Numbered from the stretch's first letter, positions 1 through 12,203 are shown. The stretch is DNA of 64,000 nucleotides from Sinomonas sp. ASV486 (GCF_030908215.1 NZ_JAVFJK010000004.1:282921-346920), one strand, 5' to 3'. Notes: generated from the sequence alone by a model not told the origin. Numbers and translations are program-made.

Positions 1-170
1 ACCCGGATTCACTTCGCTCGGCCGGGTTCCGTCCGGAGCGGCACGCACGACGGCGTGTGGTCGCCGACGGCGATGTGGCCATCCGAGGGGCGGCGCGGCG
101 TCGTGCGCCTATCATGTGCCTTGAACCCCGCACACCCGTCCTGCCCCGCCCGCATCCCGCAAGGAGGCCC

Positions 171-1775
171 GTGAACACGTCCCTCACCCCCGCCGAGGTC
201 TACCACGCCACGCCAGACGCCGAGGAGTCCGTGCCGCCGGTGCACGAGGTCACCTCCGCCGCGGCCGGGCGGCGCCTCGCGGACCGGGAAGACGTGGTCC
301 GGCACAAGAAGCGCGGCTACGCCCTCGTCAACGTCGGCCAGACCCCGCACGAGGCGATGGTCGCCGACCTGCTGTTCGTGAGGGGGGCCCTCGAGGGCGC
401 GCAGGTCCCCTACCTCCTAGTGCGAGGCAACGACGCACGACCCGTGATCGCCGTCGACTGGTCCTTCCGCAGGCAGCTGCGCCATGCGCTCGTGGCGGCG
501 TGCCGTGACGAGCCGTTCTACTCTCTGACCGTGGATGCACGCAAGGACCGAGCCCTGCTCGTTGCGGACGGCCAACTCGCCGAGTCGGCACAGGCGCGCA
601 TGTTCCGGCTCTATCGGCCGCGGATCGAGCCGCATGGCGGCCTGCGCTACGGCCCGGAGACGGGTGTCCAGATCGAGCTGTGGAAGTGGGAAGGCGAGAT
701 CCTGCAGCTTCCCATCGAGAACTCGCTCACGCGCCGCACCATCCCGCGGTCCGAGGCTGTCCGAGGAACGGTAGAGCGGTTCGGGCACACCTGGCCGACC
801 ATCGAGAACATGTTCGCCGACCACGCGACGGACATCCATTTCGAGATCGACATCGTTTTCTCGTGGGTGGACGGCGCCGATCCCGAGCTCCAGCGCTACC
901 GCGCGTCGTTCCTGCCGGGCGTGGTGCTCGGCGAGGGCGACGACGCTGAGGCCCGAGTACGCCAGATCAACGAGCTCAAGTACGCGCTGCGCAGCGTGCA
1001 CATGTTCGCGCCGTGGATTGGACACATCTTCATCGCAACCGATTCGAAGGTCCCCGACTGGCTGAATGCCTCGCACGAGCGGATCACCATCGTGCCGGCC
1101 GCGGACCACTACAAGGACCCGTCAGTGCTGCCGGTGTTCAACTCCCAGGCCATCGAGTCTCAGCTGCAGCACATCGAGGGCTTGTCCGAGCACTTCCTGT
1201 ACTCCAATGACGACATGTTCTTCGGCCGGCCGCTCGGCCCGGACATGTTCTTCTCCCCTGGCGGGATCACGAAGTTCATCGAGGCCTCGACGCGGATCGG
1301 GCTCGGCGACAACCACCTTGACCGTTCGGGCCACGAGAACGCCGCGCGCGTTAACCGGCGACTCCTGTGGGAGCGGTTCGGCCGCATTACCACGCGCCAC
1401 CTCGAGCACACCGCCGCGCCCTTGCGGCGCAGTGTCCTGCTTGAGATGGAGCGGGAGTTCCCCGAGGAGTTCGCCCGCACGGCCGCCGCGCGCTTCCGCA
1501 CGTGGGACAGCATCTCGGTGACGAACTCCTTCTACCACTACTACGCGCTCCTCACCGGGCGCGCCGTGACGAAGATCGGGGCGAAGGTCCAGTACATCGA
1601 CACGACCGTGCGCTCCGGACTGGAGTCGCTCGGCAAGCTGCTCAAGAAGCGCAACCAGGACTTCTTCTGCCTCAACGACGGCTCGTTCCCCGAGGTGTCA
1701 GCGCAGGAGCGCCAGGAGCGCGTGACCGATTTCCTCGAGAAGTACTTCCCCATCCCGGCTCCTTGGGAGCGCTGA
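171..1775 (+). CDS. Stealth-family sugar-phosphate transferase
   Basis: Protein of 534 residues with the four conserved Stealth regions in order. CR1 is DIVFSWVDGADPE near residue 227. CR2 runs from about 267 to 350 and includes NELKYALRS, IFIATDSKVPDWL and HFLYSNDDMFFGRP. CR3 is at about 410-465 (PLRRSV ... YHYYALLTGRAV) and CR4 is DFFCLND near 500. Stealth proteins are hexose-1-phosphate transferases acting on cell-surface or capsular polysaccharide; substrate and acceptor cannot be read from the sequence. I chose GTG at 171 because AAGGAGG lies 3 bases upstream, a tight spacing. An in-frame ATG at 114 has no Shine-Dalgarno sequence. It is convergent with the phosphodiesterase gene, so no operon is implied. 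Confidence 0.88.
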   Translation: MNTSLTPAEVYHATPDAEESVPPVHEVTSAAAGRRLADREDVVRHKKRGYALVNVGQTPHEAMVADLLFVRGALEGAQVPYLLVRGNDARPVIAVDWSFRRQLRHALVAACRDEPFYSLTVDARKDRALLVADGQLAESAQARMFRLYRPRIEPHGGLRYGPETGVQIELWKWEGEILQLPIENSLTRRTIPRSEAVRGTVERFGHTWPTIENMFADHATDIHFEIDIVFSWVDGADPELQRYRASFLPGVVLGEGDDAEARVRQINELKYALRSVHMFAPWIGHIFIATDSKVPDWLNASHERITIVPAADHYKDPSVLPVFNSQAIESQLQHIEGLSEHFLYSNDDMFFGRPLGPDMFFSPGGITKFIEASTRIGLGDNHLDRSGHENAARVNRRLLWERFGRITTRHLEHTAAPLRRSVLLEMEREFPEEFARTAAARFRTWDSISVTNSFYHYYALLTGRAVTKIGAKVQYIDTTVRSGLESLGKLLKKRNQDFFCLNDGSFPEVSAQERQERVTDFLEKYFPIPAPWER

Positions 1776-1784
1776 CCGCGCTCC
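1766..1784. terminator. short hairpin between convergent genes
   Basis: GGAGCG pairs with CGCTCC across a 7-base loop overlapping the Stealth stop codon, followed on the plus strand by GTTTC. It is a weak but plausible terminator in the 35-bp gap between two convergent genes. Confidence 0.4.
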
Positions 1785-1810
1785 GTTTCGGGTCCGGATC
1801 TCGGCGCTGG

Positions 1811-2755
1811 TCAGAGGGTGGGGTGGGCCTCTGACCGCCGGACCGGGCGCGCGCCGTCGTCCGCGGGGAACGTGACCCCGGCGTCGGCGAGGATCCGCGC
1901 GACCTCCGCAGCGGGGACGTCGCGGCCCACCGTCTCGCCGCCCGCGGCGGGCACCACGGAGTGCAGCACCGAATCCGCGTAGACATGCACGAGGTTGTAC
2001 GCCTGGGCGGCGTCGCGTCCGCGCGTTCCGCGGATCCCGGAGGTGGGATCGACGGCGCCGGCGAGGTCCTGCGTGTAGCAGGTCGCAGAGGCGACAGACA
2101 CAGGAATCCCCGCAAACGTCCCGGAGGTCGAGTAGTGCAGGTGCCCGGCGAGGATCGCGCGGACGTCCGAGCCGCGCAGCACGTCAGCGAGGGGCGCCTG
2201 CCCCCGCAGCTCCACGAGCACCGCGAGTTCCTGCACGCAGGGCACGGGCGGGTGGTGCATCGCGAGGAGCGTCCCGTCGGGGGCGGGGAACGTGAGCTCC
2301 TCGGCGAGCCAGTCGAGCTGGGCCGCGGAGAGCTCGCCGTGGTGGAAGCCGGGCACGGTCGTGTCGAGCACGATGATCCGAAGTCCGTTGACCCAGTGGA
2401 CCCGGTCGAGCGGCTCGGCGGAGGGGTCCTCGTCGAGCAGGTGCTCGCGGAGGGCAGCACGCGAATCGTGGTTGCCCATGGCCCAGATGAGGCGCGAGCC
2501 GAGTGCCGCGGCCGCCGGCTCCGCGATGCTGCGCAGCCGGGCGTAGGCGGCGGGCTCGCCCCGGTCCGCGAGGTCACCGGTGACCACGATCGCCTCGGGC
2601 GAGCCGCCGGCGTCGTGCATCTGGGAGAAGAGCCTGCGCAGCCGCTCCTCGGAATCGAGGGTGCCCGCGAGGAGTCCGTCACCGACGAGGTGCGTATCGC
2701 TCACATGGACCAGGAAATGGCGCGGCCGAGGATGCTCGGCCTGGATGATGCCCAT
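1811..2755 (-). CDS. cpdA: 3',5'-cyclic nucleotide phosphodiesterase (Rv0805-like)
   Basis: Metallophosphoesterase of 314 residues. All five metal-binding blocks are visible: HVSDTHL (D20, H22), GDLADRGE (D61), GNHDSR (N95, H96), MHHPP and ILAGHLHYS. From memory the whole length follows mycobacterial Rv0805, including [24 protein letters not shown] and [12 protein letters not shown]. Members hydrolyse 3',5'-cAMP and 2',3'-cNMPs at a dinuclear metal centre. The ATG at 2755 has GAAGG six bases upstream; a longer frame upstream would have to translate the poly-G block and is unlikely. It lies downstream of the glucuronide symporter but is separated from it by about 290 bp. Confidence 0.9.
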   Translation of the reverse strand: MGIIQAEHPRPRHFLVHVSDTHLVGDGLLAGTLDSEERLRRLFSQMHDAGGSPEAIVVTGDLADRGEPAAYARLRSIAEPAAAALGSRLIWAMGNHDSRAALREHLLDEDPSAEPLDRVHWVNGLRIIVLDTTVPGFHHGELSAAQLDWLAEELTFPAPDGTLLAMHHPPVPCVQELAVLVELRGQAPLADVLRGSDVRAILAGHLHYSTSGTFAGIPVSVASATCYTQDLAGAVDPTSGIRGTRGRDAAQAYNLVHVYADSVLHSVVPAAGGETVGRDVPAAEVARILADAGVTFPADDGARPVRRSEAHPTL

Positions 2756-2870
2756 TGGGAGCCTTCTGTCGTCTCGGGTCACTCCCCCCAGTGCACACAT
2801 CCAAGGCATCTGGGCGATGAATGTCCAGTGAACGCGCCGCAAACCGCCCAAGCCGGGCGAAACAGAGAGG

Positions 2871-2914
<44 letters not shown>

Positions 2915-3045
2915 GGGCCGGGCGCCCCGCGCAACGGGAAACCCACGCCGGGCGAAACCGCGCGGCGCACGCCGGCGCACCGGGGGCGCGGCCGTCGTCC
3001 GCCCTTGCGCTCTGGCCCGGACCTGTATCCGAAACCGAGAGGGAG

Positions 3046-4497
3046 CTAGGCCCCTTCCGGCTTGCTGAGCTTGGCGACCGTCTCCGCGTCGGCGCCGAGG
3101 CCAGCGCCGGCCTGGAGGTGGCGCTCACGGATCTCGGCCACGATCTTGGCGTGCCGTGCGTCCGTGAGCTCGTAGAAGAACATGATCACGCCGGCGCCGG
3201 CGCCGAGGATCGCCGGGATGAGGCCCGCGGCGATCTGGATGCCGGTCACGGCCTGCGCCGTCTGCGCCGCAGCATGGCCGTCGTAGCCGCCCCACGCCAG
3301 CGCGTAGCCGGCGAGGGCGCCGCCCACCGCCTGACCGGTCTTGCGGGTGAAGGAGAAGAGCGAGTAGATAATGCCCTCGGAGCGGACGCCCGTCTTCCAC
3401 TCGCCGTACTCGACGGTGTCCGCCTCGAGGGCCCACACCACGATGCTGACGCCGGCGATGCCGCCAACCGCGATGACGAAGCCGAGGAACGCGAGCCACA
3501 CGAGCGTGGTCGGGGTGAACATGACCAGGAGGCCGCCCACGACTCCCACCACGATGAACGCCATGTAGACGGTCCGCTTGCCATACCTCGCGACGAGGAC
3601 GGGGACCCATGCGCTCAGCGCCAAGGTGATGACGAGCTGGACGATCGAGAGGATCGGGACGAGGCCGAGGTTGTGCAGAGCGTCGCGGAAGTAGTACACC
3701 TGCACGGTCGAGAGGGACAGGTAGCCCGAGAGGAAGAGCAGCGAGGAGAGGCACAGCATGAGCAGCGGCTTGTTGCCCTTGAGCGTCTGCATGCTCTGCT
3801 TGAACGAGACCTTCGGCACGTCGCGGGCGACCTTCTCGCGGGTCGTGAAGAACGTGAACAGGTACAGCACGACGCCGAGCACCATGAAGACGAGCGTCAC
3901 CGCGGTGAAGATGGGCTGGAGGTCGGTTCCGGCCTTGAGCAGCGGCGCGACGAAGATGCCGAGAGCGGAGGAGACGAGGAGCGCGCCAACGGTTCTCGCC
4001 GAGGCGAGCTTTGCGCGTTCCTTGGGCTTCTGCGTCATCGCCGAGGCCATCGAGCCGTAGGGGATGTTCACGAGCGAGTAGGCCAGGCCCAGCGCCGCGT
4101 ACACGATGTACGCGTAGGCGAGCTTCCCGCCCTCGCCGATCTGGGGGATGTGGAAGTTGAGGAAGGTGAGAATGAGCAGCGGAACGGACCCGAACAGGAT
4201 GAACGGGCGGAACTTGCCCCAGCGCTTCGTGTTGGTCCTGTCCACCATGCGTCCAGCGAACAGGTCGGAGAACGCGTCGAAGAGGCGCACCACGAGGAAC
4301 AGCGTGCCCGCCGCCGCGGCGGGGATGCCTGCCACGTCGGTGTAGTAGACGAGCAGGAACATCGACGTGGTGGTGAACGCGAGGTTGTTGGCGGCGTCAC
4401 CCGCCCCGTAGCCGATGATGCTCCGGAGGCGGAGCTTGTCCGACCCGGGATGATCGGTGCGCGCGGCCGGTGCCGACGGTGAAGACGTCATTGTCAT
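3046..4497 (-). CDS. uidB: glycoside-pentoside-hexuronide:cation symporter, probable glucuronide carrier
   Basis: Protein of 483 residues of the GPH family within the MFS fold, about 12 membrane segments. Diagnostic features are [15 protein letters not shown] at the N terminus, [18 protein letters not shown] after TM2 and [10 protein letters not shown] before TM3. The family co-transports glycosides with H+ or Na+. It lies 31 bp downstream of uidA on the same strand, the E. coli uidA-uidB arrangement, so a glucuronide substrate is the natural inference. No separate promoter is visible; it should be expressed from the operator-bearing promoter ahead of uidA. The ATG at 4497 is preceded by AAGGAC repeats serving as a modest ribosome-binding site. 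Confidence 0.88.
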   Translation of the reverse strand: MTMTSSPSAPAARTDHPGSDKLRLRSIIGYGAGDAANNLAFTTTSMFLLVYYTDVAGIPAAAAGTLFLVVRLFDAFSDLFAGRMVDRTNTKRWGKFRPFILFGSVPLLILTFLNFHIPQIGEGGKLAYAYIVYAALGLAYSLVNIPYGSMASAMTQKPKERAKLASARTVGALLVSSALGIFVAPLLKAGTDLQPIFTAVTLVFMVLGVVLYLFTFFTTREKVARDVPKVSFKQSMQTLKGNKPLLMLCLSSLLFLSGYLSLSTVQVYYFRDALHNLGLVPILSIVQLVITLALSAWVPVLVARYGKRTVYMAFIVVGVVGGLLVMFTPTTLVWLAFLGFVIAVGGIAGVSIVVWALEADTVEYGEWKTGVRSEGIIYSLFSFTRKTGQAVGGALAGYALAWGGYDGHAAAQTAQAVTGIQIAAGLIPAILGAGAGVIMFFYELTDARHAKIVAEIRERHLQAGAGLGADAETVAKLSKPEGA

Positions 4498-4528
4498 GTC
4501 CTTGTCCTTGGGGTGGGTCCGGTCGCGG

Positions 4529-6445
<1,917 letters not shown>

Positions 6446-6452
6446 TCATTCA

Positions 6453-6501
6453 AGGGTAGGACCGGCGGCAACATCTCGGCAATCGATTGCCACACGTTGC
6501 C
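6453..6501 (-). promoter_or_regulatory. uidA promoter with LacI-type operator
   Basis: On the minus strand GGCAA-cgtgt-GGCAAtcgaTTGCC lies at 6501-6478. The core GGCAATCGATTGCC (6478-6491) is a perfect palindrome. Its proximal half supplies a -35 TTGCCG (6477-6482), with TACCCT at 6453-6458 as a -10 after an 18-bp spacer. The extra GGCAA is 10 bp upstream of the operator's own GGCAA. Leader about 75 nt. Binding to either neighbouring LacI protein is inferred. Confidence 0.75.
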
Positions 6502-6571
6502 ATCATCGCATCCGTGCAGCCCCGCAAGCCCGCGACCCAGTCGAGTCGCGCCCGCGTGGAACAACCAGGAG

Positions 6572-6622
6572 ACGCCAAAACGCCACCACTCCGCAGGTGC
6601 GGTCGTGGTGGCGCTCTGGCGT
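6572..6622 (-). terminator. intrinsic terminator after gntK
   Basis: Nested inverted repeat: CGCCACCAC (6581-6589) pairs with GTGGTGGCG (6605-6613), flanked by ACGCCA (6572-6577) and TGGCGT (6617-6622). Read on the minus strand the inner stem ends GGCG-TTTT. It separates the manD-gntK transcript from the uidA promoter. Confidence 0.75.
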
Positions 6623-6651
6623 GGGGATAGAGGGCACGCCGCCCGAGTGCG

Positions 6652-7185
6652 TCAGGCGCGGAGCCACTCCGCTGCCTCGCGGGCAATCTGGGCGGGCGGC
6701 TCGGCGACGTCGAAGGCGACACCGTGCTCGTCCGGTTCGAGCTCCTCGAGGGTCCCGAGCTGCGAGTCCAGGAGCGAGAGCGGCATGAAGTGCTCCGGCC
6801 GGGCGGCCATGCGCTCAGCGAGCAGCTCGCGGCTTCCTCGCATGTGCACGAATACGGTGTCCGGCGCCGCGCTGCGGATGAGGTCGCGGTACGAGCGCTT
6901 GAGCGCGCTGCAGCCGATCACCATCGTGCCGGTCGCGGCGGCCATCCGCGCGCCGATCTCACGCAGCCAGGGCGCACGGTCGTCGTCGTCGAGCGGAGTG
7001 CCTGCCGCCATCTTCGCGACGTTGGCCGCCGGATGCAGGTCGTCCCCGTCGACGAACTCTCCCCCGAGCTCCTCGGCGAGGAGGGCCCCCACGGTGCTCT
7101 TGCCCGAGCCGGAGACGCCCATGGCGATCACATGCAACGTGCGGGACGCGGCGCCGGGCTCAGCGCGTTCGACGGCCGTGCTCAC
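6652..7185 (-). CDS. gntK: gluconokinase
   Basis: Protein of 177 residues with P-loop GVSGSGKST near residue 23 and the GntK signatures [39 protein letters not shown] and PEHFMP. It phosphorylates D-gluconate to 6-phosphogluconate with ATP. The GTG start overlaps the manD stop by four bases (GTGA), so translation is coupled to manD. A gluconate kinase inside a glucuronate locus suggests that an aldonate is processed alongside the uronate, or that gluconate arises from a side reaction; the sequence does not say which. A strong terminator follows. Confidence 0.9.
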   Translation of the reverse strand: MSTAVERAEPGAASRTLHVIAMGVSGSGKSTVGALLAEELGGEFVDGDDLHPAANVAKMAAGTPLDDDDRAPWLREIGARMAAATGTMVIGCSALKRSYRDLIRSAAPDTVFVHMRGSRELLAERMAARPEHFMPLSLLDSQLGTLEELEPDEHGVAFDVAEPPAQIAREAAEWLRA

Positions 7186-8411
7186 CAGTCGTGGACCGTG
7201 CCGTCGATGAGGCGGTTGTACGGCAGGTACGCCTGCTGGTAGGGGAAGGAGTTGGCCGCTTCCTCGTTGAACTCGACGCCGAGGCCCGGCTTGTCGCCGG
7301 GGTGGAGGTAGCCGTCCTTGAACGTCATGGACTGCTCGAACACGGTGTTCGTCGCCTCCGAGTGCTGCATGTACTCCTGGATGCCGTAGTTGTGGATCGC
7401 GAGGCCCACATGCAGCTGGGCGGCGAAGCCCACCGGTGAGATGTCGGTGGGGCCGTGGAAGCCCGACTTGATCTGGTACTGCGCCGCGTAGTCCATAACC
7501 TTCTTGAGCGGGCTGATGCCGCCGAAGTGGGTGGAGGCCGCACGGACATAGTCGATGAGCTGTTCCTTGATGAGGCTCTGGAAGTCATAGACGGTGTTGA
7601 AGACCTCGCCGATCGCCAGCGGCGTCGTCGTGTGCGAGCGGACGAGGCGCAGTGCCTCCTGGTTCTCCGCCGGAGTGCAGTCCTCGAGCCAGAAGAGGTC
7701 GTAGGGCTCGAGGGCCTTGCCGAGCTTGGCCGCCTGGATCGGGGTCATGCGGTGGTGGCCGTCGTGCAGGAGCGGGATCTCGGGGCCGAACTCGTTGCGC
7801 ACGGCCTCGAAGACGGTCGGGAGGTGGCGCAGATACGCGCGGGTGTCCCAGTCCTCCTCCTGCGGGAACGCGCCGCGGCCGGCCGGCTCGTAGTCGTAGC
7901 GCTCGCCCGAGGCCTGGGTCTGGGCGGCCACGCCGTAGACGGCCTTGATGCCCGGGATCGCCGTCTGGACGCGGATCGACTTGTAGCCGAGCTCGAGGTG
8001 CTCGTGGATCGAGTCGAAGAGGGAGGGGATGTCGGTGCCCGAGGCATGGCCGTAGGCGCGGAGGCCGTTGCGGGAGGCCCCGCCGAGCAGCTGGTAGACC
8101 GGGAGGCCGGCCACCTTGCCCTTGATGTCCCACAGCGCCATGTCCACCGCGGCGATCGAGGCCATCGTGACGGGGCCGCGGCGCCAGTAGGAGGAGCGGT
8201 AGAGGAACTGCCACGTGTCCTCGATACGGTGCGGATCGCGTCCGATGAGGAGCTGGGCCACGTGCTCCTTGAGGTAGGCGGCGACGGCGAGCTCGCGGCC
8301 GTTGAGGGTCGCGTCGCCGATGCCGACGACCCCCTCGTCGGTCGTCACCTTGAGGGTCACGAAGTTTCGGGTCGGGCTCGTTACGAAGACTTCAGCGGAG
8401 ACGATCTTCAT
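7182..8411 (-). CDS. manD: D-mannonate dehydratase of the enolase superfamily (ManD/RspA type)
   Basis: Protein of 409 residues (family about 400) following the ManD/RspA pattern throughout. The metal and catalytic motifs are LLHDGHHRM near 216, [11 protein letters not shown] near 238, AIGEVFNT near 266 and [11 protein letters not shown] near 319. [11 protein letters not shown] at the start matches the family. It dehydrates D-mannonate to 2-keto-3-deoxy-D-gluconate (KDG), the third step from glucuronate. Some members also take D-gluconate; the adjacent gluconokinase makes that worth noting. It has its own promoter with operator and is followed by overlapping gntK. Confidence 0.88.
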   Translation of the reverse strand: MKIVSAEVFVTSPTRNFVTLKVTTDEGVVGIGDATLNGRELAVAAYLKEHVAQLLIGRDPHRIEDTWQFLYRSSYWRRGPVTMASIAAVDMALWDIKGKVAGLPVYQLLGGASRNGLRAYGHASGTDIPSLFDSIHEHLELGYKSIRVQTAIPGIKAVYGVAAQTQASGERYDYEPAGRGAFPQEEDWDTRAYLRHLPTVFEAVRNEFGPEIPLLHDGHHRMTPIQAAKLGKALEPYDLFWLEDCTPAENQEALRLVRSHTTTPLAIGEVFNTVYDFQSLIKEQLIDYVRAASTHFGGISPLKKVMDYAAQYQIKSGFHGPTDISPVGFAAQLHVGLAIHNYGIQEYMQHSEATNTVFEQSMTFKDGYLHPGDKPGLGVEFNEEAANSFPYQQAYLPYNRLIDGTVHDW

Positions 8412-8459
8412 TGTCGCTTCCTTTCACTGCTGGGCGCTGCCGGAGGGGATGTGTACTTC

Positions 8460-8507
8460 AGCCTAGTTGGGCGGCGGTCGCATGGCAATCGATTGCCATA
8501 ATTTGCC
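8460..8507 (-). promoter_or_regulatory. manD promoter with LacI-type operator
   Basis: Minus strand GGCAA-attat-GGCAAtcgaTTGCC (8507-8484). The core extends to an 18-bp perfect palindrome, ATGGCAATCGATTGCCAT, at 8482-8499. Its end forms a -35 TTGCCA (8483-8488); TAGGCT at 8460-8465 is the -10 after exactly 17 bp. Predicted leader about 42 nt. It is the most symmetrical of the six operators. Confidence 0.8.
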
Positions 8508-8526
8508 GTCATGATGCCAAGACCCG

Positions 8527-9861
8527 TCACTCCGCGCCGAACGTGCCGCGGAGGGAGTCAATCCGCGAGACGACGAGCGGGTCTCCCGCGAGCTCGGCGG
8601 AGACGAGTTCGGTGAGGGCCTGCGTGCGCTCACGTCCCTCGAGTCCGGCGGCCGCGACGATGGGTTCCTTGAGTGGGTCCTGGAAGTCGGTGCCGAAGGC
8701 CACCGCCGCGGACACGAAGTCGATCCAGGCCGCGATCATGCGTGCCGCGGCCACCCCACTCCGGCCCTCCGCGAGCTCGGCCGTCAGCACGGGCACGGCC
8801 CGCATGCGCAGCTTCGTGGTGCCGTCCGCTGCGATCTGGGCCAAATGGTGCGCGATCCGCGGGTTCGAGAACCTCTCGAGGAGGGCATCGCGGTACGCGG
8901 GCACCCCGAGCCCCGGCAGCGTCAGGTGGCGGGCGGCCTCGTTCCAGAACGCCTCGACCGCGTCGCGGCACGCGGCGTCGTCGATCGCCTCGGCAACCGT
9001 CGTGTGACCGCGCAGCTGGCCCGCGTAGGCGAGCAGGGAGTGCGCTCCGTTGAGGAGCCACAGTTTGCGGTTCTCGAAGGGCTCGATGTCGTCCACGAAC
9101 TGGGCGCCGGCGTCCTCCCAGCGCGGGCGTCCCGCCGGGAAGCCGCCCGAGAGGATCCAGTTCGCGAACGGCTCCGCCACGACCGGCGCTTCGTCACGGT
9201 ACCCGCGCTGGGCGGCCACCTCTGCGATGTCCTCCGGAGTCGTGCGCGGCGTGATGCGGTCCACGGACGTGCCGACGAAGCTGACGTTGTCGCGGATCCA
9301 GTCGGCGAGGCCGGCGGAGCCGGCGTCCAGACCCTCGGCGATCGAGAGGACCGCACGCTCGGCGACCTCGCCGTTGCCGGCCACGTTGTCGCAGCTCACG
9401 ACGGCGATCGGCCCGGCCCCCGCGTCCCGGCGCGCTGCGAGACCGCGGACGAGGCGCGCGAGGGGAGAGTCGGCGTCGTGCTTCTCGTAGACGGCCTCGG
9501 TGACGGTCAGGGTGACGAGCGCCGTGGCCGGGGCGGCGAGGAGCTCGTTGAGACGGTCGGTGTCCGCGCCGTCGACAGCCTCGGCGATCGAGCCGACGAC
9601 CTCGAAGGCGTCGCCCTCCGGTCCGCGCTCGATGAGTGTGAAGAGGCCATCCTGAGCCGCGAGGGTCAGGGCCGCATCGGGCCGGCGCCCCGTGAAGGAC
9701 GCGATACCCCACTCCGCCGAGTCGGACGCGTGCTCGGTGAACCAGGCCTGGTGCGAGCGGTGGAAGGCGCCGAGGCCCAGGTGGACGATCCTCACGGGCG
9801 GCGCTTGCGTGCCCTCGCGGCCGAGGAGGGGGATTTCGGTCGTAGTGCCTGCAGCAGTCAC
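8527..9861 (-). CDS. uxuB: fructuronate reductase / mannitol dehydrogenase family
   Basis: Protein of 444 residues. The Rossmann start HLGLGAFHRSHQA lies at 27-39 and the long-chain mannitol dehydrogenase catalytic block RKLWLLNGAHS is intact (K266, N271, H274). It reduces D-fructuronate to D-mannonate with NADH, linking UxaC to ManD. Context, between glucuronate isomerase and mannonate dehydratase genes, favours fructuronate over tagaturonate or mannitol. GTG at 9861 has AGGAGA seven bases upstream. It begins 11 bp after uxaC, and its stop is only 19 bp from the manD operator. Confidence 0.88.
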   Translation of the reverse strand: MTAAGTTTEIPLLGREGTQAPPVRIVHLGLGAFHRSHQAWFTEHASDSAEWGIASFTGRRPDAALTLAAQDGLFTLIERGPEGDAFEVVGSIAEAVDGADTDRLNELLAAPATALVTLTVTEAVYEKHDADSPLARLVRGLAARRDAGAGPIAVVSCDNVAGNGEVAERAVLSIAEGLDAGSAGLADWIRDNVSFVGTSVDRITPRTTPEDIAEVAAQRGYRDEAPVVAEPFANWILSGGFPAGRPRWEDAGAQFVDDIEPFENRKLWLLNGAHSLLAYAGQLRGHTTVAEAIDDAACRDAVEAFWNEAARHLTLPGLGVPAYRDALLERFSNPRIAHHLAQIAADGTTKLRMRAVPVLTAELAEGRSGVAAARMIAAWIDFVSAAVAFGTDFQDPLKEPIVAAAGLEGRERTQALTELVSAELAGDPLVVSRIDSLRGTFGAE

Positions 9862-9872
9862 AGGAGTCTCTC

Positions 9873-11291
9873 CTAGAGCTTGAAGACGCGGCGCGGCGAA
9901 CCGTCGACCAGGTCGACGATGATCTCGTGGGCGCGGTTCTCGGTGACGCGGTGCTCGGCGACGAGGCGGGCCAGGAAGCTCGCGTCGACTCGGCGGGAGG
10001 CGTCGTGGCGGGCGGGGATCGAGCAGAACGCACGGGTGTCGTCGATGAAGCCGGACGTGCGGGTGAAGCCCGTCGTCTCGGTCACGGCGGAGCGGAACCG
10101 CATCATCGCGTCAGGGGCGTCGAGGAACCACCATGGCGCACCGACGTACACCGAGGGGTAGAAGCCCGCGAGCGGCGCAAGCTCGCGCGAGAACACCGTC
10201 TCATCGAGCGTGAACAGGACCAGGTGGAAGTCCTTGGCCGTTCCGAAGTCCTCGAGCAGAGCCCGGATGCCCGCCGTGTAGTCGATCGCGAACGGGATGT
10301 CGTGGCCCGTGTCGGCCCCGTACTTCTCGAACGTCGGCCTGTGGTGGTTGCGGAACGAGCCGGGGTGGATGGTCATGACGAGGCCGTCCTCGACGGACAT
10401 GCGCGCCATCTCGTACATCATGTGGGCCTCGAACGCGTCACGGTCGGCCGCAGTGGCCTCGCCGCGGCGGGCCTTCTCGAACAGGGCCTCGGCCTCGGCA
10501 CGCCCGAGCTTGAGCGTGAGCGGCGTGCGGACACCGTGGTCTGCCGAGACGGCGCCGTGCTGGACGAAGTAGCGGCGGCGGTTCTCGAGCCCGCGGAGGT
10601 AGCCCGCGTAGCCGGCGACGCCGTCGCCCGCCTCCGCCGTGATCCGGTCCACGCGCTGGCTCCACTCCGCGTGGGCCAGGTTGATGTAAGGGTCGGGGCG
10701 GAAGGTGGGCAGGACGCGGCCCGCGAACGACTCGTCCGCGGCGATGCGCGCGTGCGCCTCGAGGGAGTCGAGCGGATCGTCGGTCGTCGCGAGGACCTCG
10801 ATGCCGAAGTCCGTGAACAGCTGACGGGGGCGGAAGCCGGGCTCGGCGAGCTTGGCCGAGATCGCCTCGTACACGGTGTCCGCGTTGTCCGCGCCAAGGT
10901 TGTCGACGAGGTCAGAGGGAAGTCCGAAGACGTGCTCGAACGAGCTGCGGAGCCAGTAGCCGGAGGCGGTGCCGTCGAAGAGCGGCCACGCCTCGGCGAA
11001 CCTGCGCCACGCGGTGCGGGAGTCGACGTCGGCCGTGCCCCCCACTCGAAGGTCGGAGAGCTCGATGCCGGACGCGTGGATGAGGCGGGTCACGTAGTGG
11101 TCCGGGCTCACGATGAGCGCCGTCGGATCGGGGAACGGGGTGTCGTCCGCGATCACGTCGGCCGGCACGTGGCCGTGGGGGGACAAGATCGGCAGATGCT
11201 CGACGTCGGCGAGCAGCTCGCGCGCGATCTGGCGAGTTCCCGGATCGGCTGGCAGGAGTCGGTCAGGGTTGGCGGCGATGGAGTCAGTCAC
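9873..11291 (-). CDS. uxaC: glucuronate/galacturonate isomerase
   Basis: Protein of 472 residues, the usual length. N-terminal LPILSPHGHVP supplies the HxH metal motif near 37-41, and RQLFTDFGIEVLATTDDPLDSL, MTIHPGSFRNHH and AGFYPSVYVGAPWWFLD are typical of UxaC. It isomerises D-glucuronate to D-fructuronate (or galacturonate to tagaturonate), the first step after beta-glucuronidase. The sole reductase nearby is of the fructuronate kind. It lies in the operon running from the solute-binding protein gene through the permeases and a TIM-barrel isomerase to uxuB. Confidence 0.92.
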   Translation of the reverse strand: MTDSIAANPDRLLPADPGTRQIARELLADVEHLPILSPHGHVPADVIADDTPFPDPTALIVSPDHYVTRLIHASGIELSDLRVGGTADVDSRTAWRRFAEAWPLFDGTASGYWLRSSFEHVFGLPSDLVDNLGADNADTVYEAISAKLAEPGFRPRQLFTDFGIEVLATTDDPLDSLEAHARIAADESFAGRVLPTFRPDPYINLAHAEWSQRVDRITAEAGDGVAGYAGYLRGLENRRRYFVQHGAVSADHGVRTPLTLKLGRAEAEALFEKARRGEATAADRDAFEAHMMYEMARMSVEDGLVMTIHPGSFRNHHRPTFEKYGADTGHDIPFAIDYTAGIRALLEDFGTAKDFHLVLFTLDETVFSRELAPLAGFYPSVYVGAPWWFLDAPDAMMRFRSAVTETTGFTRTSGFIDDTRAFCSIPARHDASRRVDASFLARLVAEHRVTENRAHEIIVDLVDGSPRRVFKL

Positions 11292-11363
11292 GGGTGGTCT
11301 CTTCTCTAGTCTCTGCTCGGGTCTTGGCGCGTTGCGCTGGGCGCATGACGGCGCCGGTGCGGC

Positions 11364-12200
11364 TCAGCTGGCCTCGACGCCGGCCTTCTCGAGCACCTTC
11401 GCGAACGCACGGGCAGCCACGCCGAACGCTTGCGGGCCGCTGAATCCGCCGAGCTCGAACGCATTCGCGAGGTGCGGCTCGAGCGAGACGAAGCCGGCGT
11501 AGCCACTGTCGCGGAAGGCCTCGACGGTGGCGAGCAGCTCGCCGTCGCCCTCGCCAGCCGGGACCACGGCGCCCGTTGCGGCGAGCGCATCCTTGATCTG
11601 GAGGTAGACGGTGTGGGGGCGCAGCATCTCGTAGCCCTCGGTGAACGGCTTGACGCCCACCTGGACAAAGTTGGCCGGGTCCCACGCGAGCTTGAGCGCC
11701 GGCGAGTCCACCGACTCGACGATGTCCAGCACTCGCGACGGAACGTCCCCGAAGATGTCCTTCTCGTTCTCGTGGACGAGCACGACGCCGGTGCCCTCCG
11801 CCCGCTTCGCGAGCGCCGTCATCCGCTCGATCACCGCGTCGCGGGCCTCCTCGGGGGTCTTGCCCTCGTAGTAGAACGAGAAGATCCGGATGTAGCCCGC
11901 GCCGAGCACCTCGGCGGCGCGCAGTGCCCGGCCGAGGCGCTCGACCTCATGCTCCACAGGCAGCGCGATATCGACCTTCCCGATCGGCGACGCGATCGCA
12001 GAGACCTTGAGCCCCGCCTCGTAGAGGACCTTCTTGAGCTCGGTGAGCTGCTCCTCGGAGAGGTCCACGATGTTGGTGCCCCACGCGCTGCGGACCTCGA
12101 TGTAGTTGGCACCGAGCGCTCGCATCACCGCTGCCTGGACACGCGGGTCGGCGTCGATCTCGTCGCCGAATCCGGACAGTTCCCACTTGGTGTCTGACAC
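11364..12200 (-). CDS. sugar phosphate isomerase/epimerase-like TIM barrel
   Basis: Protein of 278 residues of the xylose-isomerase-like TIM-barrel (AP endonuclease 2) superfamily. Metal-ligand blocks are visible: VLVHENEKDIFGD, KLAWDPANFVQVG, YLQIKDALA and FVSLEPHL. The GTG start is 3 bases after the permease stop, with GGAGGAG upstream. The exact reaction is unknown. Relatives include sugar epimerases, hydroxypyruvate isomerases and barrels that act on 3-keto-glycosides. Position between a sugar importer and uxaC suggests that it converts the imported substrate before uronate release. Confidence 0.7.
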   Translation of the reverse strand: MSDTKWELSGFGDEIDADPRVQAAVMRALGANYIEVRSAWGTNIVDLSEEQLTELKKVLYEAGLKVSAIASPIGKVDIALPVEHEVERLGRALRAAEVLGAGYIRIFSFYYEGKTPEEARDAVIERMTALAKRAEGTGVVLVHENEKDIFGDVPSRVLDIVESVDSPALKLAWDPANFVQVGVKPFTEGYEMLRPHTVYLQIKDALAATGAVVPAGEGDGELLATVEAFRDSGYAGFVSLEPHLANAFELGGFSGPQAFGVAARAFAKVLEKAGVEAS

Positions 12201-12203
12201 GGT